DNA from: an uncultured Phycisphaeraceae bacterium
Lineage (GTDB): Bacteria > Planctomycetota > Phycisphaerae > Phycisphaerales > UBA1924
Length of the DNA stretch: 64,000 nucleotides
Assembly (NCBI GenBank): GCA_937899905.1
Contig: CALCCF010000089.1
Span: forward strand, 1-64,000
Direction: 5' to 3'
The notes under the pieces were generated by a model. It made no database searches, was not told the origin of the DNA, and worked only from the letters and a program-made list of their open reading frames with translations. Position 1 is the stretch's first letter. Each line of letters begins with the position of its first letter. The position numbers and the translations under genes were made by a program. Positions 52,074-61,951 of this stretch are shown piece after piece.

Positions 52074-53611
52074 GAGCCTTCCACCCTCGACCGCTGCTGT
52101 TCCTCGCCCTCGTAAGCCTGGCCCTCGCGGTGGCCTCGTGCGACGACGGACAAGACCAGCCCATCGCGACGATCGACTACGCCCAGCGCCTCCACGACGA
52201 CACCCTGGCACGTCAACGCGAGGTCATGGGCGAAAACGAGAACCAGTGGCCTCGCTACGAGTCGGTCATGGCCGAGCTCGAGTCGCGCCTTGACATCGTG
52301 AAACGGGCCGATAGCAACGCATTCAGCGCAGCCGAAAAGTCCGATCCCGAAAACGTGTGGGCTGGCTTGGGACTCGCGATCTTCGGCATGGTCCCGCATC
52401 GCGGCGCGCCCGAAGACTTTGCAGCCGAGCACGCGCGAGCCGTCGCCATGTTCGAGGACCTGCGTGCCCAAGGCATCTTCGACATTACAGCCGAGCTCAG
52501 CGATCTCCTGGTGACGATGCCGCCCCCCGAAGACAGGCCGTTCGAGCTCTCGACGCAGCCGTTCAGGTCCACATCGCGACAACTCATTCGGCTGCAGAAT
52601 GCCCGCATGCATCTCGCTGGCGACGACGAGGCCCAGCTGCTCTCCGGTCTTCAAGAAGGCCTCACCGTGGGGCGCCACATCTCTTGGCACGGTTCGGTCC
52701 CCGAGTGGATGACAGGCCAGCTGCTTGTGCGAATCGCTGTGCAAGACTTCCTCCGAGCCCTACTCCGCCAGCCAACGCTCAGCGACGACACCCTCGCTCG
52801 GGCCGACGCGCTCATCGTGTTGGAAGGCCAGACGCGTACCGCCGGCATCGAGCACGTGATCCATGCCATCGACCTGACGACCAAAGACCTGATCCAGCGC
52901 ACGTACTCGGCACGCGGCGATCTCCACATCGAGTCGCACGAGCGGTACTTTCCACCGGGGTTCTTCGACACCCCGCCGCCCGAAGAGCCCATCGACAACG
53001 ACGACATGTTTGCGATCTTTGGATCGATGTACTTCCCCTCGCCAGAAGAGCCCTACGACAGCCGGAAAGACGTCACCGTTTGGTTCGAGACGCTGCAAGC
53101 GATGATCCTCGAGGCCGCTAGGGCCAAGGGCATCGACGTCCTTCCCGCCTACGACGAAACCGCGGCGTTCGCGCAGACGGCCACACCACACGCGCCGCTG
53201 GCCGCAGGCCTGGCGCCACCACCGCGGCTCATCTTCTTCCAACGCGGCCTGGACCTCGAACTCACGGGCACCCGTGTCGTCCTCTCCATCGAACGCTTCC
53301 GCCTACGCAACGGAGGCACGCTTCCGGCAAGCTTGGATGACCTTGGATCACTGCTGCCCGTCGACACGCGTACCGATCCACTCACGGGCACGCCTTGGGT
53401 CTACGAGCCCACACCGATCGAGGCCGATCGCAACGGCGACCCGCTGTTGGAGGGCGCCCTCGCGTGGCCCTACACGGTGCGCAGCGCAGCCTTGCCCGGA
53501 GCGGAGCCAAATGCGCGATGGCAGAGTAACCCAAAGGGCGGGATGCTCATCACCGCGCCGATCCAAGGGCCAAAGTACGACGAGATCGAGCAAGACTCGG
53601 GCAACGGCTGA
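52067..53611 (+). CDS. Tandem paralogue 2: lipoprotein of unknown function
   Basis: The 514-residue relative of the genes on both sides has a lipoprotein signal with lipobox VASC in place of the membrane anchor. It shares the start of the mature domain (TIDYAQRLHDDTLARQRE), the C-terminal module (IERFRLRNGGTLPASLDDLG, RTDPLTGTPWVYEP, WPYTVRS) and the closing LITAPIQGP. The three paralogues therefore differ mainly in how they are anchored and in the middle helical domain. It ends 12 bases before paralogue 3. Confidence 0.75.
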   Translation: MVRAFHPRPLLFLALVSLALAVASCDDGQDQPIATIDYAQRLHDDTLARQREVMGENENQWPRYESVMAELESRLDIVKRADSNAFSAAEKSDPENVWAGLGLAIFGMVPHRGAPEDFAAEHARAVAMFEDLRAQGIFDITAELSDLLVTMPPPEDRPFELSTQPFRSTSRQLIRLQNARMHLAGDDEAQLLSGLQEGLTVGRHISWHGSVPEWMTGQLLVRIAVQDFLRALLRQPTLSDDTLARADALIVLEGQTRTAGIEHVIHAIDLTTKDLIQRTYSARGDLHIESHERYFPPGFFDTPPPEEPIDNDDMFAIFGSMYFPSPEEPYDSRKDVTVWFETLQAMILEAARAKGIDVLPAYDETAAFAQTATPHAPLAAGLAPPPRLIFFQRGLDLELTGTRVVLSIERFRLRNGGTLPASLDDLGSLLPVDTRTDPLTGTPWVYEPTPIEADRNGDPLLEGALAWPYTVRSAALPGAEPNARWQSNPKGGMLITAPIQGPKYDEIEQDSGNG

Positions 53612-53623
53612 AGGAGGAGGAGT

Positions 53624-55174
53624 TTGGCTGCACAATCAAATCTGGCAACACGCGCTCGCCGCGGCAGCATCCTGCGCAAGCTGGTCATCACCATCGGCGT
53701 GGTGCTCGGCCTCGCGCTCATCTTCATCGCCATCGAGGTGACGATCGCGCTCACCGCCAAGCCGGTGCCCGCCATCGACTACGGCGAACGAATCCGCGAG
53801 GCCACGCTTGAACGCCAGCGCACGCTGCACGGCGAAGGCCCCGACCAGTGGCCGCAGTTCAACTCGATGCTTGGCCTCGTCCAGACCGGCTCGAACTATC
53901 TCGAGCAGCAGACCCAGGCGCTCACGCCCGATCCCGACAACACGTATTCCTACGTCGGCTTCTCCGTCATCCTGCGACCCGAAGAAGATCCCTACCGGCC
54001 GCAAGATGCCTCGACGGCGGCGAACTACCTGGACGCCCGCGAACGCGCGATCCGAGCGCTCGAGCACTGGCGCAGCATCGGCATCTTCGAGGCCTCCGCC
54101 GAACTGCCCGAGATGCTCCGCGTGGCGTTTCCTCCCGTGCCCGGCCCGATGGGCAGGTCCGTGATTCCGCAGCTCGGACAGGCCCGGCAACTAGTGCGAG
54201 CGCTCGCCGCCCGGATGCGGCTGGCCGCCGTGAACGGAGACCAGGTCGAGCGACTCATGGCGTTCGAAGAGGGTCTCGCGTTGGCTCGCGCAACGTCGAG
54301 TTCGGGCCCAATCCTCGGCTGGCTGACCGGCGCTGCCATCCAAGGCATGATGCTGGGGGAGCTCAAGCACGGGCTCTACCTCCACCCCGTGGACGACGAG
54401 GCGTGGCTGGCCGCTGCGGACGCCATCATCGAGCGCGAGCTCGTGCGGCACATGATCACGCCCGAGCAGATCAGAGACAACAAGCACCTCGAACACCTCG
54501 ACGAAGTCCAACGCTCGTTCACCGAGGGCGGACGCTTCGTGCCCCGTGAGTACGCCAAGCTCCAGTACGGCTTCAACCTGAACAACGCACCGGACCACCT
54601 CATGCCTTTCGGGGACACCGCGTGGTCGAACCTCCACGGCCGAGCCTACCTCGGTCGCGGCACGGTGACCCAGTGGTTCGAGCGCGCCAACGAGCTCGGG
54701 ATCGAGGCGTACCGAGCTCGCGGGACGGCCATGGCTCTTGCCGACGAGCGACTCGCGAACCATGTTGCGACTGCCGACCGGCGCAATCCAGTGGGCCAGT
54801 CGATGACCGATCCGAGCCAATTCATCTGGATCGCTCGTCAGTCCGACATCCAAGTCGCCGGCACTCGCGTACTGCTCGCCATCGAGCGATATCGATTGCG
54901 AAACCAGGGACGTTTGCCAAGATCGCTCGATGACCTTGGCGACCTCTTGCCCGAGAGCCGGCGCACGGATCCCATCATGCGGCACACTTGGGCGTACGCC
55001 CCAACACCCGGCACCTCAGGCTGGAACGGGGAGCCGTTGGATGCAGACGACGAACCCTGGCCCTACACGCTGCAAAGCCACCCAATGCCTGACCTCTCAA
55101 CGCCGTTCGGCGATTTTGGAGGCCGTGTGCTCATTACTACGCCGATGTATCTGCCCGACTACGCCGTACGATGA
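53624..55174 (+). CDS. Tandem paralogue 3: membrane-anchored protein of unknown function
   Basis: The 516-residue protein starts with TTG at 53624, directly downstream of a very strong ribosome site (AAGGAGGAGGAG). It has an N-terminal membrane helix (about 20-43), the shared IDYGERIREATLERQR, a helical middle domain and the common C-terminal module (IERYRLRNQGRLPRSLDDLG, RRTDPIMRHTWAYAP, WPYTLQS), ending LITTPMYLP. The PFTG part of the module is altered compared with the other two. The next gene starts 4 bases after its stop codon. Confidence 0.75.
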   Translation: MAAQSNLATRARRGSILRKLVITIGVVLGLALIFIAIEVTIALTAKPVPAIDYGERIREATLERQRTLHGEGPDQWPQFNSMLGLVQTGSNYLEQQTQALTPDPDNTYSYVGFSVILRPEEDPYRPQDASTAANYLDARERAIRALEHWRSIGIFEASAELPEMLRVAFPPVPGPMGRSVIPQLGQARQLVRALAARMRLAAVNGDQVERLMAFEEGLALARATSSSGPILGWLTGAAIQGMMLGELKHGLYLHPVDDEAWLAAADAIIERELVRHMITPEQIRDNKHLEHLDEVQRSFTEGGRFVPREYAKLQYGFNLNNAPDHLMPFGDTAWSNLHGRAYLGRGTVTQWFERANELGIEAYRARGTAMALADERLANHVATADRRNPVGQSMTDPSQFIWIARQSDIQVAGTRVLLAIERYRLRNQGRLPRSLDDLGDLLPESRRTDPIMRHTWAYAPTPGTSGWNGEPLDADDEPWPYTLQSHPMPDLSTPFGDFGGRVLITTPMYLPDYAVR

Positions 55175-55178
55175 ACGC

Positions 55179-57014
55179 ATGACCCAGGCGACAATCGCGC
55201 GGCGCGGACGGCACCTACTCGTTCAGGTTCTCGTAACAGCCATCGTGGCGGCTTCCGCGTTTGCCCAGGACGCTCCACCGGCCGGCCAAGACGCGTTCGA
55301 CGCCTTCGATCGCGCCCGATCGATCGCGCGAGGCGAGCAACCACGGAGCGAAGCGGCTCCCGATGTGTGGGCGGTCGCGATCACGCTCCGCGAGGGCGGA
55401 CAGCGATCGGTGATCGACGCCGTCGCGTTCGATCGCGCTCGAGCGGGCCTGATCGACGCGGTCGCGCGCGAGCTCCCCGGCCCGATCGGCAACGACACCC
55501 GCCTCACTCTCGAGCTGGCCGGCAGGCCCTCACCCATCGATGGCGCGCGTGGTCTTGCAGAAGTCGCGCTCGCGATCCGCCCCGGCCTCGATGCCGTCGC
55601 CGTGCAAGCGGGCGACGCCTCGGCCATCGTCTTCCCCGACGCCGCCCTCGCCAACGCGATGCTACCCAGCGATATGGTCATCGAGGCCCTGCGCGACGCC
55701 TTGACCGACAACCTTCCCGCCGGCCTCGCCAGCGAACCCGGTGCCTGGGCTCGGTACGCCGACGCCGCGCTGCGCAGCGGCGAGATCACCGCGTTCCGAT
55801 TGCCCGTGACCTCACTCGCGCAGGTCGGCGATGCGCCCGCCCCGAGGCTGCTGCACCGCGGTGGCCGCATAATCGAGTTCGGCGAGATCACGCCGCAAGC
55901 GATGCTCCAGTGGGCCGGCGGCATGGCCGACCACCTGCAAGCGAGGCGATACACCGGCTTGGAGCCCTACGGCCTCCGCGGCACGCTCGACCCGCTTCGT
56001 GGCGAGTTCCTCTCGCCCGTCGATGACCCGTTCGCCCAAGCGCTCGCCGCCTACGCGTTGCTGCGATTCGGAAGATCCGGCTGGGCCCCCGCCGCCCAGA
56101 CTCAACAGGCGCGGACCGCCGGCTTCGTCATCCTCCGCCAGCTCGCGTTCGTCACGCCCATCCGCATCGGCGCTATGGCCGACCTCGGCGATCGCGCACC
56201 CCTCGAGCGCGAGGCCTGGGCCGAGCCGGCGTCGGCGGCGATGACGCTCATCGCGATGGAGCCGCTCGAAGCGGAGGCATTCAACCTCTACCCAGAGCTC
56301 GACTCAATGCGCGACCGCTGCGCCAAGGTGGTGCGTGATGCCGTGGGCCTCTCCATCACTGGCGACCCCGTCTTCGACGACGAAACCCCGCCAGCATCAC
56401 ACGCCCTGCTCGCGCGTGCGCTCGTCGCCCTCGGTCGATCTTCGGCAGGCGCAGCCGAAGACCTGCAAACCGGCCAAGCGGCCGCACGCGCGGTCATCGA
56501 GCGCAGCGGGCCCGCGCTGCTCGTCACGCAGATGCCCTGGGCCCTAGCCGCCTTGGGCCCCGATGACCGCGAGGCTAGCCAAGAAACAATGCTTGAGATG
56601 CGCCGGCTCATCCTCGAGCACCAGCTCACCGGCCCCGAGGTCGAGGGCGACGACCGAGACCTCGCCGGCGGCATCGTTTTCACCAAGGGCGGGCCACCCG
56701 TGCCAACCTGGCAGACCGCCCGCGCGGCCGTAGCACTGGGTGCCATGCTCAACGATCCGAGCCTGACGCCCGACGCAGACGAGCCCGGCCGATTCCTCGA
56801 ATTGCTCCGCACGCTGCGATTCCTGCGGCAATTGACCGCCGACGAAAGCCTCGATCACCTCATGGCCGAGCCCACCATCTCGGCCGGCGGCGTGCGGGCC
56901 GCCCTGTGGGATCAGAGGCAGCCCTCCATCGCCACCAGCCTCGCCCTCTTGGCCGCCTGCGAGGCCCTCGATGCGGCCTTCAAGACCGACGAAGAAACCG
57001 GGCCAGACGAATAA
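55179..57014 (+). CDS. Exported protein of unknown function
   Basis: The 611-residue protein has a signal peptide (cleavage near ASAFAQDAP). The first 200 residues weakly recall the AMMECR1 fold in strand order, without its Cys motif. The rest is helical, with tandem segments like those of prenyltransferase/terpene-cyclase-type alpha barrels (DPFAQALAAYALLRFGRSG). No catalytic motif is evident to me. An ATG at 55171 overlaps the preceding stop but is out of frame; I use the ATG at 55179. It completes the unit of the three paralogues. Confidence 0.65.
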   Translation: MTQATIARRGRHLLVQVLVTAIVAASAFAQDAPPAGQDAFDAFDRARSIARGEQPRSEAAPDVWAVAITLREGGQRSVIDAVAFDRARAGLIDAVARELPGPIGNDTRLTLELAGRPSPIDGARGLAEVALAIRPGLDAVAVQAGDASAIVFPDAALANAMLPSDMVIEALRDALTDNLPAGLASEPGAWARYADAALRSGEITAFRLPVTSLAQVGDAPAPRLLHRGGRIIEFGEITPQAMLQWAGGMADHLQARRYTGLEPYGLRGTLDPLRGEFLSPVDDPFAQALAAYALLRFGRSGWAPAAQTQQARTAGFVILRQLAFVTPIRIGAMADLGDRAPLEREAWAEPASAAMTLIAMEPLEAEAFNLYPELDSMRDRCAKVVRDAVGLSITGDPVFDDETPPASHALLARALVALGRSSAGAAEDLQTGQAAARAVIERSGPALLVTQMPWALAALGPDDREASQETMLEMRRLILEHQLTGPEVEGDDRDLAGGIVFTKGGPPVPTWQTARAAVALGAMLNDPSLTPDADEPGRFLELLRTLRFLRQLTADESLDHLMAEPTISAGGVRAALWDQRQPSIATSLALLAACEALDAAFKTDEETGPDE

Positions 57015-57021
57015 GGCGACC

Positions 57022-57027
57022 TATAAT
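57022..57027 (+). promoter_or_regulatory. -10 box likely serving gyrA
   Basis: Consensus TATAAT lies 83 bases before the gyrA start and just after the stop of the upstream gene. No good -35 is seen. It would give a leader of about 75 bases that carries both hairpins described next. Confidence 0.5.
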
Positions 57028-57039
57028 CCCTCCTTGCCA

Positions 57040-57087
57040 AAACGCCAGAATGATCGGCGTTTAGATGGCATCAAGCTCATCTTGATG
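57040..57087 (+). promoter_or_regulatory. Two consecutive hairpins in the gyrA leader
   Basis: AAACGCC/GGCGTTT (57040-57046 and 57056-57062) and CATCAAG/CTTGATG (57069-57075 and 57081-57087) form two perfect 7-bp stems. The second ends 9 bases before the ribosome site. They may control gyrA translation or stability; the first could also end the upstream transcript, though its T run is short. Confidence 0.45.
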
Positions 57088-57109
57088 ATGGGTGCTGGAG
57101 GGCCGCCGC

Positions 57110-59875
57110 TTGGCCGACGACCGTGATGATGCTGGGGCAACCCAGAACGAAAGCCCGAACGCCGAAGAGTCGCAGGGTCCGGTGATCGAGGGCGGCCACG
57201 TGATCGACCTGGAGATCGATCGCGAGCTGCGCGAGAGCTACCTCACCTATGCGATGAGCACGATCATGGACCGGGCCCTGCCCGACGTCCGTGATGGCCT
57301 CAAGCCCAGCCAGCGACGCATCCTCGTCGCGATGAACGATAACAACCTCCGCCCCGGCCGCAAGCACCTCAAGTGTGCGAAGATCGCCGGCGACACCAGC
57401 GGCAACTACCACCCCCACGGCGAGAGCGTGATCTACCCCACGCTTGTCGGCCTTGCCCAGTCTTGGCGCATGCGCGTGCCGCTCATCGACCCCCAGGGCA
57501 ACTTTGGTTCGATCGAGGGCGATCCGCCCGCGGCCATGCGATACACCGAAGCGCGCATGCACCACGCCGCCGTCGACATGCTCCAGGACATGGACCTAAG
57601 CACCGTCGACATGCAGCCCAACTACGACGAGCGTTTGCTCGAGCCCAAGGTGCTGCCCGGGCGCTTCCCCAATCTGCTCGTGAACGGCTCGCTCGGCATC
57701 GCCGTCGGCATGGCGACCAGCATGCCGCCGCATAACCCAAGCGAGATCCTCGACGCCATCACCCGCGTCGTCGACAAGCCCGACATCGACCTTATCGAAC
57801 TCATGCAGGACGAGCTCGACGCCGAGGGCAACGTCACGCGCCTGGGCGTGAAGGGCCCGGACTTCCCAACCGGCGGCGTAATCGTCGGCCGCCGCGGCAT
57901 CGGCGAGGCCTACGCGACCGGCCGCGGCAAGGTCTACCTCCGAGGCGTCTGCCACGTCGAGGACCTCAACAAGGACCGCCAGCAGCTCGTCATCGACGAG
58001 ATCCCCTACAACCTCAGCCAGCGCAACCTGGTCGAGAAGATCGTCGAGGCCGTCCAAGACGAACGCATCAAGGACATCAGCGACATCCGCAACGCGTCTG
58101 GCCGCCAGGCCCAGACCCGCGTGGTCATCGAGCTCAAGCGTGGTGCCGACCCGGCCGTGGTCGAGAACCAGCTCTACCAGTTCACGCCGCTGCAGCAGAC
58201 CTTCAGCATCATCAACATCGCGCTCGTCGGCCGCCGCCCGGTCACGCTGAGCCTCAAGGAGCTCATCGAGCTCTACATCGAGCACCGCGTCGAGGTCATC
58301 CGCCGCCGCACCGAGCACCTGCTCCGCGAGGCCCGCCGCAAGGCCCACCTGCTCGAGGGCCAGATCTACGCCGTCATCGACATCGACGAGATCGTCAGGC
58401 TCATCCGCGGCAGCAAGACGCGCGAAGAAGCCATCGAGAAGCTGATGGAACGGCGGTACCGCATCCCGCCCGAGCATCCCGCCGCGAAAGAGATCCCCCA
58501 GCGTCTGCTCGACCACGTCGCGAAATTCGAGGAGCACGGCGGCGTCATCCTCACGCGCCACCAGGCCGAGCAGATCGGCTCGATGCGCCTCATCCAGCTC
58601 GTGGGTCTTGAGATCGAGCGCCTGGTCGACGAGTACCGCAAGCTCATCGCCGAGATCGAGGACTACGAGGACATCCTCGCCAGCCGCGAGCGCGTGATGG
58701 GCATCATCCGCGACGACTGTGCGAACATGAAGGCCCGCTACGGCGACGACCGCCGCACCGCGATCGAGGACGCCGTCGGCGAGATCGACATGGAGTCGCT
58801 CATCCGCGAGCACGACGTCGTGGTCACCATCAGCCGCGGCGGGTACGCCAAGCGCGTGCCGGCCGAGACGTACCGCGCCCAGGCCCGCGGCGGCAAGGGC
58901 ATCCGTGCCGGCACCTCTCGCGACGAGGACTTCATCCAGCACCTGTTCGTCGCCAGCACGCACGACCACCTGCTGTGCTTCACGAACACGGGCCGCGTCT
59001 TCAAGATGAAAGTCTACGAGCTGCCCGAGATGGCCCGGACGGCCAAGGGTCGCGCCATCGTCAACCTGCTCGACCTCAAGGAGGGCGAGAAGGTCTGGGC
59101 GTTCCTGACTATCAAGGACTTCGAGGCCTCCAGCCAATTCCTCACCTTCGCCACGCGCGGCGGCATCGTGAAGCGCACGCCGCTTCGTGCCTACCGCAAC
59201 GTCAACCGCTCGGGACTTATCGCCGTCGGCCTGAAGGAAGGCGACGAGCTCTTCGACGTCGCGCTCACCAACGGCAACGACGACATCCTGCTCGTCACGA
59301 GTAACGGCATGGCCATCCGCTTCCCCGAGGACGACGTCCGCGTCATGGGCCGCTCAGCCGCCGGCGTGAAGGGCATCGACCTCGCCAGCGATGCCCGCAT
59401 CGTCGGCCTCGTCGCCATCCCCATGGTGCCCGACGAAGACGGCGACATGATGACCGATCCGCAGGCCATCGAGCGGAACCTCTGCCTGCTGACGGTCACC
59501 GAAACGGGCTACGGCAAGCGCACGCCCGTCGACGAGTACCGCGTGCAGCCCGAGACTGGCAAGCCGCGCAGCCAGAGCCGCGGCGGCAAGGGACGCCGCG
59601 ACATCGCCACCGGCGATCGCAACGGCATGGCCATGGCGTCCGTCGGCCTCTTCGACGGCCAGGAGATCATGGTCATCTCGCGCGGCGGCCAGCTCGTCCG
59701 CATGGCCGGCGAGACCATCCGCGAGGTCGGCCGCGGCGCGAAGGGTGTTCGCGTGGTTTCGCTCAACAACGGTGACGAGGTGATCGCCGTCGCACCGGTC
59801 GCCGAGGAAGCAGCGGACGGCGAGAACGGCTCGGCCGATGCGAGCGGCGAGGAAGCCGCGGGCGGCGAGTCGTGA
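57110..59875 (+). CDS. gyrA: DNA gyrase subunit A
   Basis: The 921-residue protein has the breakage-reunion domain with catalytic Tyr145 (AMRYTEARM), the QRDR loop [22 protein letters not shown], and a C-terminal six-blade beta-pinwheel whose GyrA box reads QARGGKG, which marks it as GyrA rather than ParC. A second box-like SRGGKGRR occurs near residue 825. The C-terminal tail is acidic. I chose TTG at 57110-57112 because GGAGGG lies 7 bases upstream; a GTG at 57092 is also in frame. Two leader hairpins precede it. gyrB is not in the window. Confidence 0.95.
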   Translation: MADDRDDAGATQNESPNAEESQGPVIEGGHVIDLEIDRELRESYLTYAMSTIMDRALPDVRDGLKPSQRRILVAMNDNNLRPGRKHLKCAKIAGDTSGNYHPHGESVIYPTLVGLAQSWRMRVPLIDPQGNFGSIEGDPPAAMRYTEARMHHAAVDMLQDMDLSTVDMQPNYDERLLEPKVLPGRFPNLLVNGSLGIAVGMATSMPPHNPSEILDAITRVVDKPDIDLIELMQDELDAEGNVTRLGVKGPDFPTGGVIVGRRGIGEAYATGRGKVYLRGVCHVEDLNKDRQQLVIDEIPYNLSQRNLVEKIVEAVQDERIKDISDIRNASGRQAQTRVVIELKRGADPAVVENQLYQFTPLQQTFSIINIALVGRRPVTLSLKELIELYIEHRVEVIRRRTEHLLREARRKAHLLEGQIYAVIDIDEIVRLIRGSKTREEAIEKLMERRYRIPPEHPAAKEIPQRLLDHVAKFEEHGGVILTRHQAEQIGSMRLIQLVGLEIERLVDEYRKLIAEIEDYEDILASRERVMGIIRDDCANMKARYGDDRRTAIEDAVGEIDMESLIREHDVVVTISRGGYAKRVPAETYRAQARGGKGIRAGTSRDEDFIQHLFVASTHDHLLCFTNTGRVFKMKVYELPEMARTAKGRAIVNLLDLKEGEKVWAFLTIKDFEASSQFLTFATRGGIVKRTPLRAYRNVNRSGLIAVGLKEGDELFDVALTNGNDDILLVTSNGMAIRFPEDDVRVMGRSAAGVKGIDLASDARIVGLVAIPMVPDEDGDMMTDPQAIERNLCLLTVTETGYGKRTPVDEYRVQPETGKPRSQSRGGKGRRDIATGDRNGMAMASVGLFDGQEIMVISRGGQLVRMAGETIREVGRGAKGVRVVSLNNGDEVIAVAPVAEEAADGENGSADASGEEAAGGES

Positions 59876-60222
59876 CCACAAACTGGGACGAGGACATCGT
59901 GCTGGCCAACCTGGCCGACGAGCCCGCGCTCAGCGATGAACTGGCGACCATCCTCGATCGCCTCGACGCGATGGACCAGAGCGAGCACCACCCCCACGTC
60001 GTGCTCGACTTTACCGAGGTCTCCTACGTCAACAGCTCGAACATCGCCCAGCTCCTCCGCCTCCGCCAAGCCACCGAGGAGTCGGGCCGGCAGATGAGGC
60101 TCGCCAACGTCGGCGGCGAGGTGCTCGCCGTGCTGCGTACGACCGGGCTCGACCGCGTGCTCGTGCTCTCGCCCGACACGCTCACCGCCCTCGCCAGCGT
60201 GCAGATCGACGACGGCACCTAG
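59872..60222 (+). CDS. STAS-domain (anti-sigma factor antagonist-like) protein
   Basis: The 116-residue single-domain protein has the STAS core HVVLDFTEVSYVNSSNIAQL, with Ser residues at the place where antagonists such as SpoIIAA are phosphorylated, and a C-terminal helix (LRTTGLDRVLVL). The start is GTG at 59872, overlapping the gyrA stop (GTGA), so it is translationally coupled to gyrA. No anti-sigma kinase, phosphatase or sigma factor is adjacent, so its partner is unknown. Confidence 0.82.
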   Translation: MTTNWDEDIVLANLADEPALSDELATILDRLDAMDQSEHHPHVVLDFTEVSYVNSSNIAQLLRLRQATEESGRQMRLANVGGEVLAVLRTTGLDRVLVLSPDTLTALASVQIDDGT

Positions 60223-60237
60223 CGCTCGGGGGACGCC

Positions 60238-61926
60238 ATGGAATTCCTGGCCGAAGGATTCGGACGGGTCGCGGCCATGCTGGGCCTTGTCAGCGTGCTC
60301 GGCGCGATTGCCCTGCTCCTACGCCAACCATTGGTGGTAGCGTTCCTCGTTGCGGGAGTCCTCGCGGGCCCCTCCGTGCTCGGCTGGTCCATAGACGCCG
60401 AAGAGGTCGAGCTGCTCGGTGAGCTCGGCATCGCCATCCTGCTCTTTCTCGTGGGTCTCAGGCTCGACGTCTCCGTCATCCGCACGATGGGCCCCATCGC
60501 GCTGATCTGCGGCTTTACTCAGGTCGTCATCACAACCGTTCTCGGCTTCGCGCTTGGGCCGCTGCTGGGCCTCAACACGACAGCATCGATCTACGTCGGC
60601 GTCGCGCTCGCGTTCTCGAGCACAATCATCATCGTGAAGCTGCTCAGCGATCGGCGAGAGCTCAGCTCGCTGCACGGCCAGCTCGCCGTCGGTGTGCTGA
60701 TCGTGCAAGATATCGTGGTTATCGCCGTGCTCATCGTGCTGGCCACGCTCGGCAACGCCGCGGGCGACGAGGGCGGCTCCATCGCGTGGAGCATGGTGCG
60801 GACCGCCGGAGTCGCGATCGTCGCCGCCGCCATCCTCGCCGCCGCCATGCGCTATGCGATCCCATTCGTCACACGACACCTCGCCAAATCGACCGAGCTC
60901 CTGCTCCTCGCCGCCATCGCGTGGGCCGTCGGTCTGGCCGCGGGCGCCAAGGCCCTCGGCCTGAGCAACGAGGTCGGCGCCTTCGTCGCGGGCGTCAGCC
61001 TCGCGAGTACGCCGTTCCGCGAGGCCATCGGCAACCGGCTCGTGCCGCTGCGCGACTTCATGCTCGTGTTCTTCTTCCTCGACCTTGGCGCGGGCCTGAA
61101 GCTCGACAGCCTCGGCGAGCAGATCGTCCCAGCGATCGTGCTATCAGCATTCGTGCTCATCGGCAAGCCATTGACCGTCATGGTCATCGTGGGGCTCGCC
61201 GGCTATCGCAAACACACCTCGTTTAGTACCGGCGTGACGCTCGGGCAGATCTCCGAGTTCTCGCTCATCATGGCCGCGCTGGGCGTAACCATCGGCCACA
61301 TCGAGGAAGGCACGCTCGCGCTCATCACGCTCGTCGCGATCATCACCATCGCCGCCTCGACCTACGGCATCGTCAACATCCGCACCTTGTACGAACCGCT
61401 TCGCGGCGTACTCGGCATCTTCGAGCGTCCGAGTTCGATACGCGAGATCGGCTCGGCTACCACAGCACCGATGTCGCCGCAGGTCATCCTGGTTGGGCTC
61501 GGCCGATACGGCGGCCGCATCGGCCGACAACTCATCGCACGCGGCTTCGAGGTCTTCGCCGTCGACTTCGACCCCAAGGCACTGCGCGACTGGCTGGATC
61601 ACGGCCGGGCCGGGCAATACGGCGACATAACCGACCCCGAGTTCTGCTCAACCCTGCCGCTGCACGATGCCAAGGTCGTCGTGTGTTCGGCCCCAGAGCT
61701 ACGCACAAACATGGCGCTGCTCGATGCCCTAAAGACCGCCGGCTACGAGGGCACGTTCGTCGCCACCGCCCACAACCGCCGAGAAGCCCGCACGCTGCGA
61801 CGCTCGGGCGCGGGCCTGGTGCTCGAGCCGTTCGCCAACGCCGCCCATGAGGCCGCCGACAAGCTGGAGGCCCTCGCCGGACCACCGCCAGAGGCATCGA
61901 GCGACGCGCCCACCGACGCCACATAG
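60238..61926 (+). CDS. CPA2-family cation:proton antiporter with RCK (TrkA-N) domain
   Basis: The 562-residue protein has 12-13 membrane helices of the CPA2 (KefB/KefC-like) type, with AFSSTIIIVKLLSDRRE, VLIVQDIVV and GLSNEVGAFVAGVSLASTPF. A cytoplasmic RCK domain starts near 414 with VILVGLGRYGGRIG and VFAVDFDP. Such proteins exchange K+ or Na+ for H+ and are gated by nucleotides through the RCK domain. It starts 15 bases after the STAS gene. Confidence 0.92.
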   Translation: MEFLAEGFGRVAAMLGLVSVLGAIALLLRQPLVVAFLVAGVLAGPSVLGWSIDAEEVELLGELGIAILLFLVGLRLDVSVIRTMGPIALICGFTQVVITTVLGFALGPLLGLNTTASIYVGVALAFSSTIIIVKLLSDRRELSSLHGQLAVGVLIVQDIVVIAVLIVLATLGNAAGDEGGSIAWSMVRTAGVAIVAAAILAAAMRYAIPFVTRHLAKSTELLLLAAIAWAVGLAAGAKALGLSNEVGAFVAGVSLASTPFREAIGNRLVPLRDFMLVFFFLDLGAGLKLDSLGEQIVPAIVLSAFVLIGKPLTVMVIVGLAGYRKHTSFSTGVTLGQISEFSLIMAALGVTIGHIEEGTLALITLVAIITIAASTYGIVNIRTLYEPLRGVLGIFERPSSIREIGSATTAPMSPQVILVGLGRYGGRIGRQLIARGFEVFAVDFDPKALRDWLDHGRAGQYGDITDPEFCSTLPLHDAKVVVCSAPELRTNMALLDALKTAGYEGTFVATAHNRREARTLRRSGAGLVLEPFANAAHEAADKLEALAGPPPEASSDAPTDAT

Positions 61927-61951
61927 CATTGGTATTCCAGGGAGAAGGAAC

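Noticed and set aside
57596-59137. 513-codon open frame antisense to gyrA
   Set aside because: It mirrors gyrA codons, is rich in Val/Leu/Asp repeats, and has no recognisable motif.
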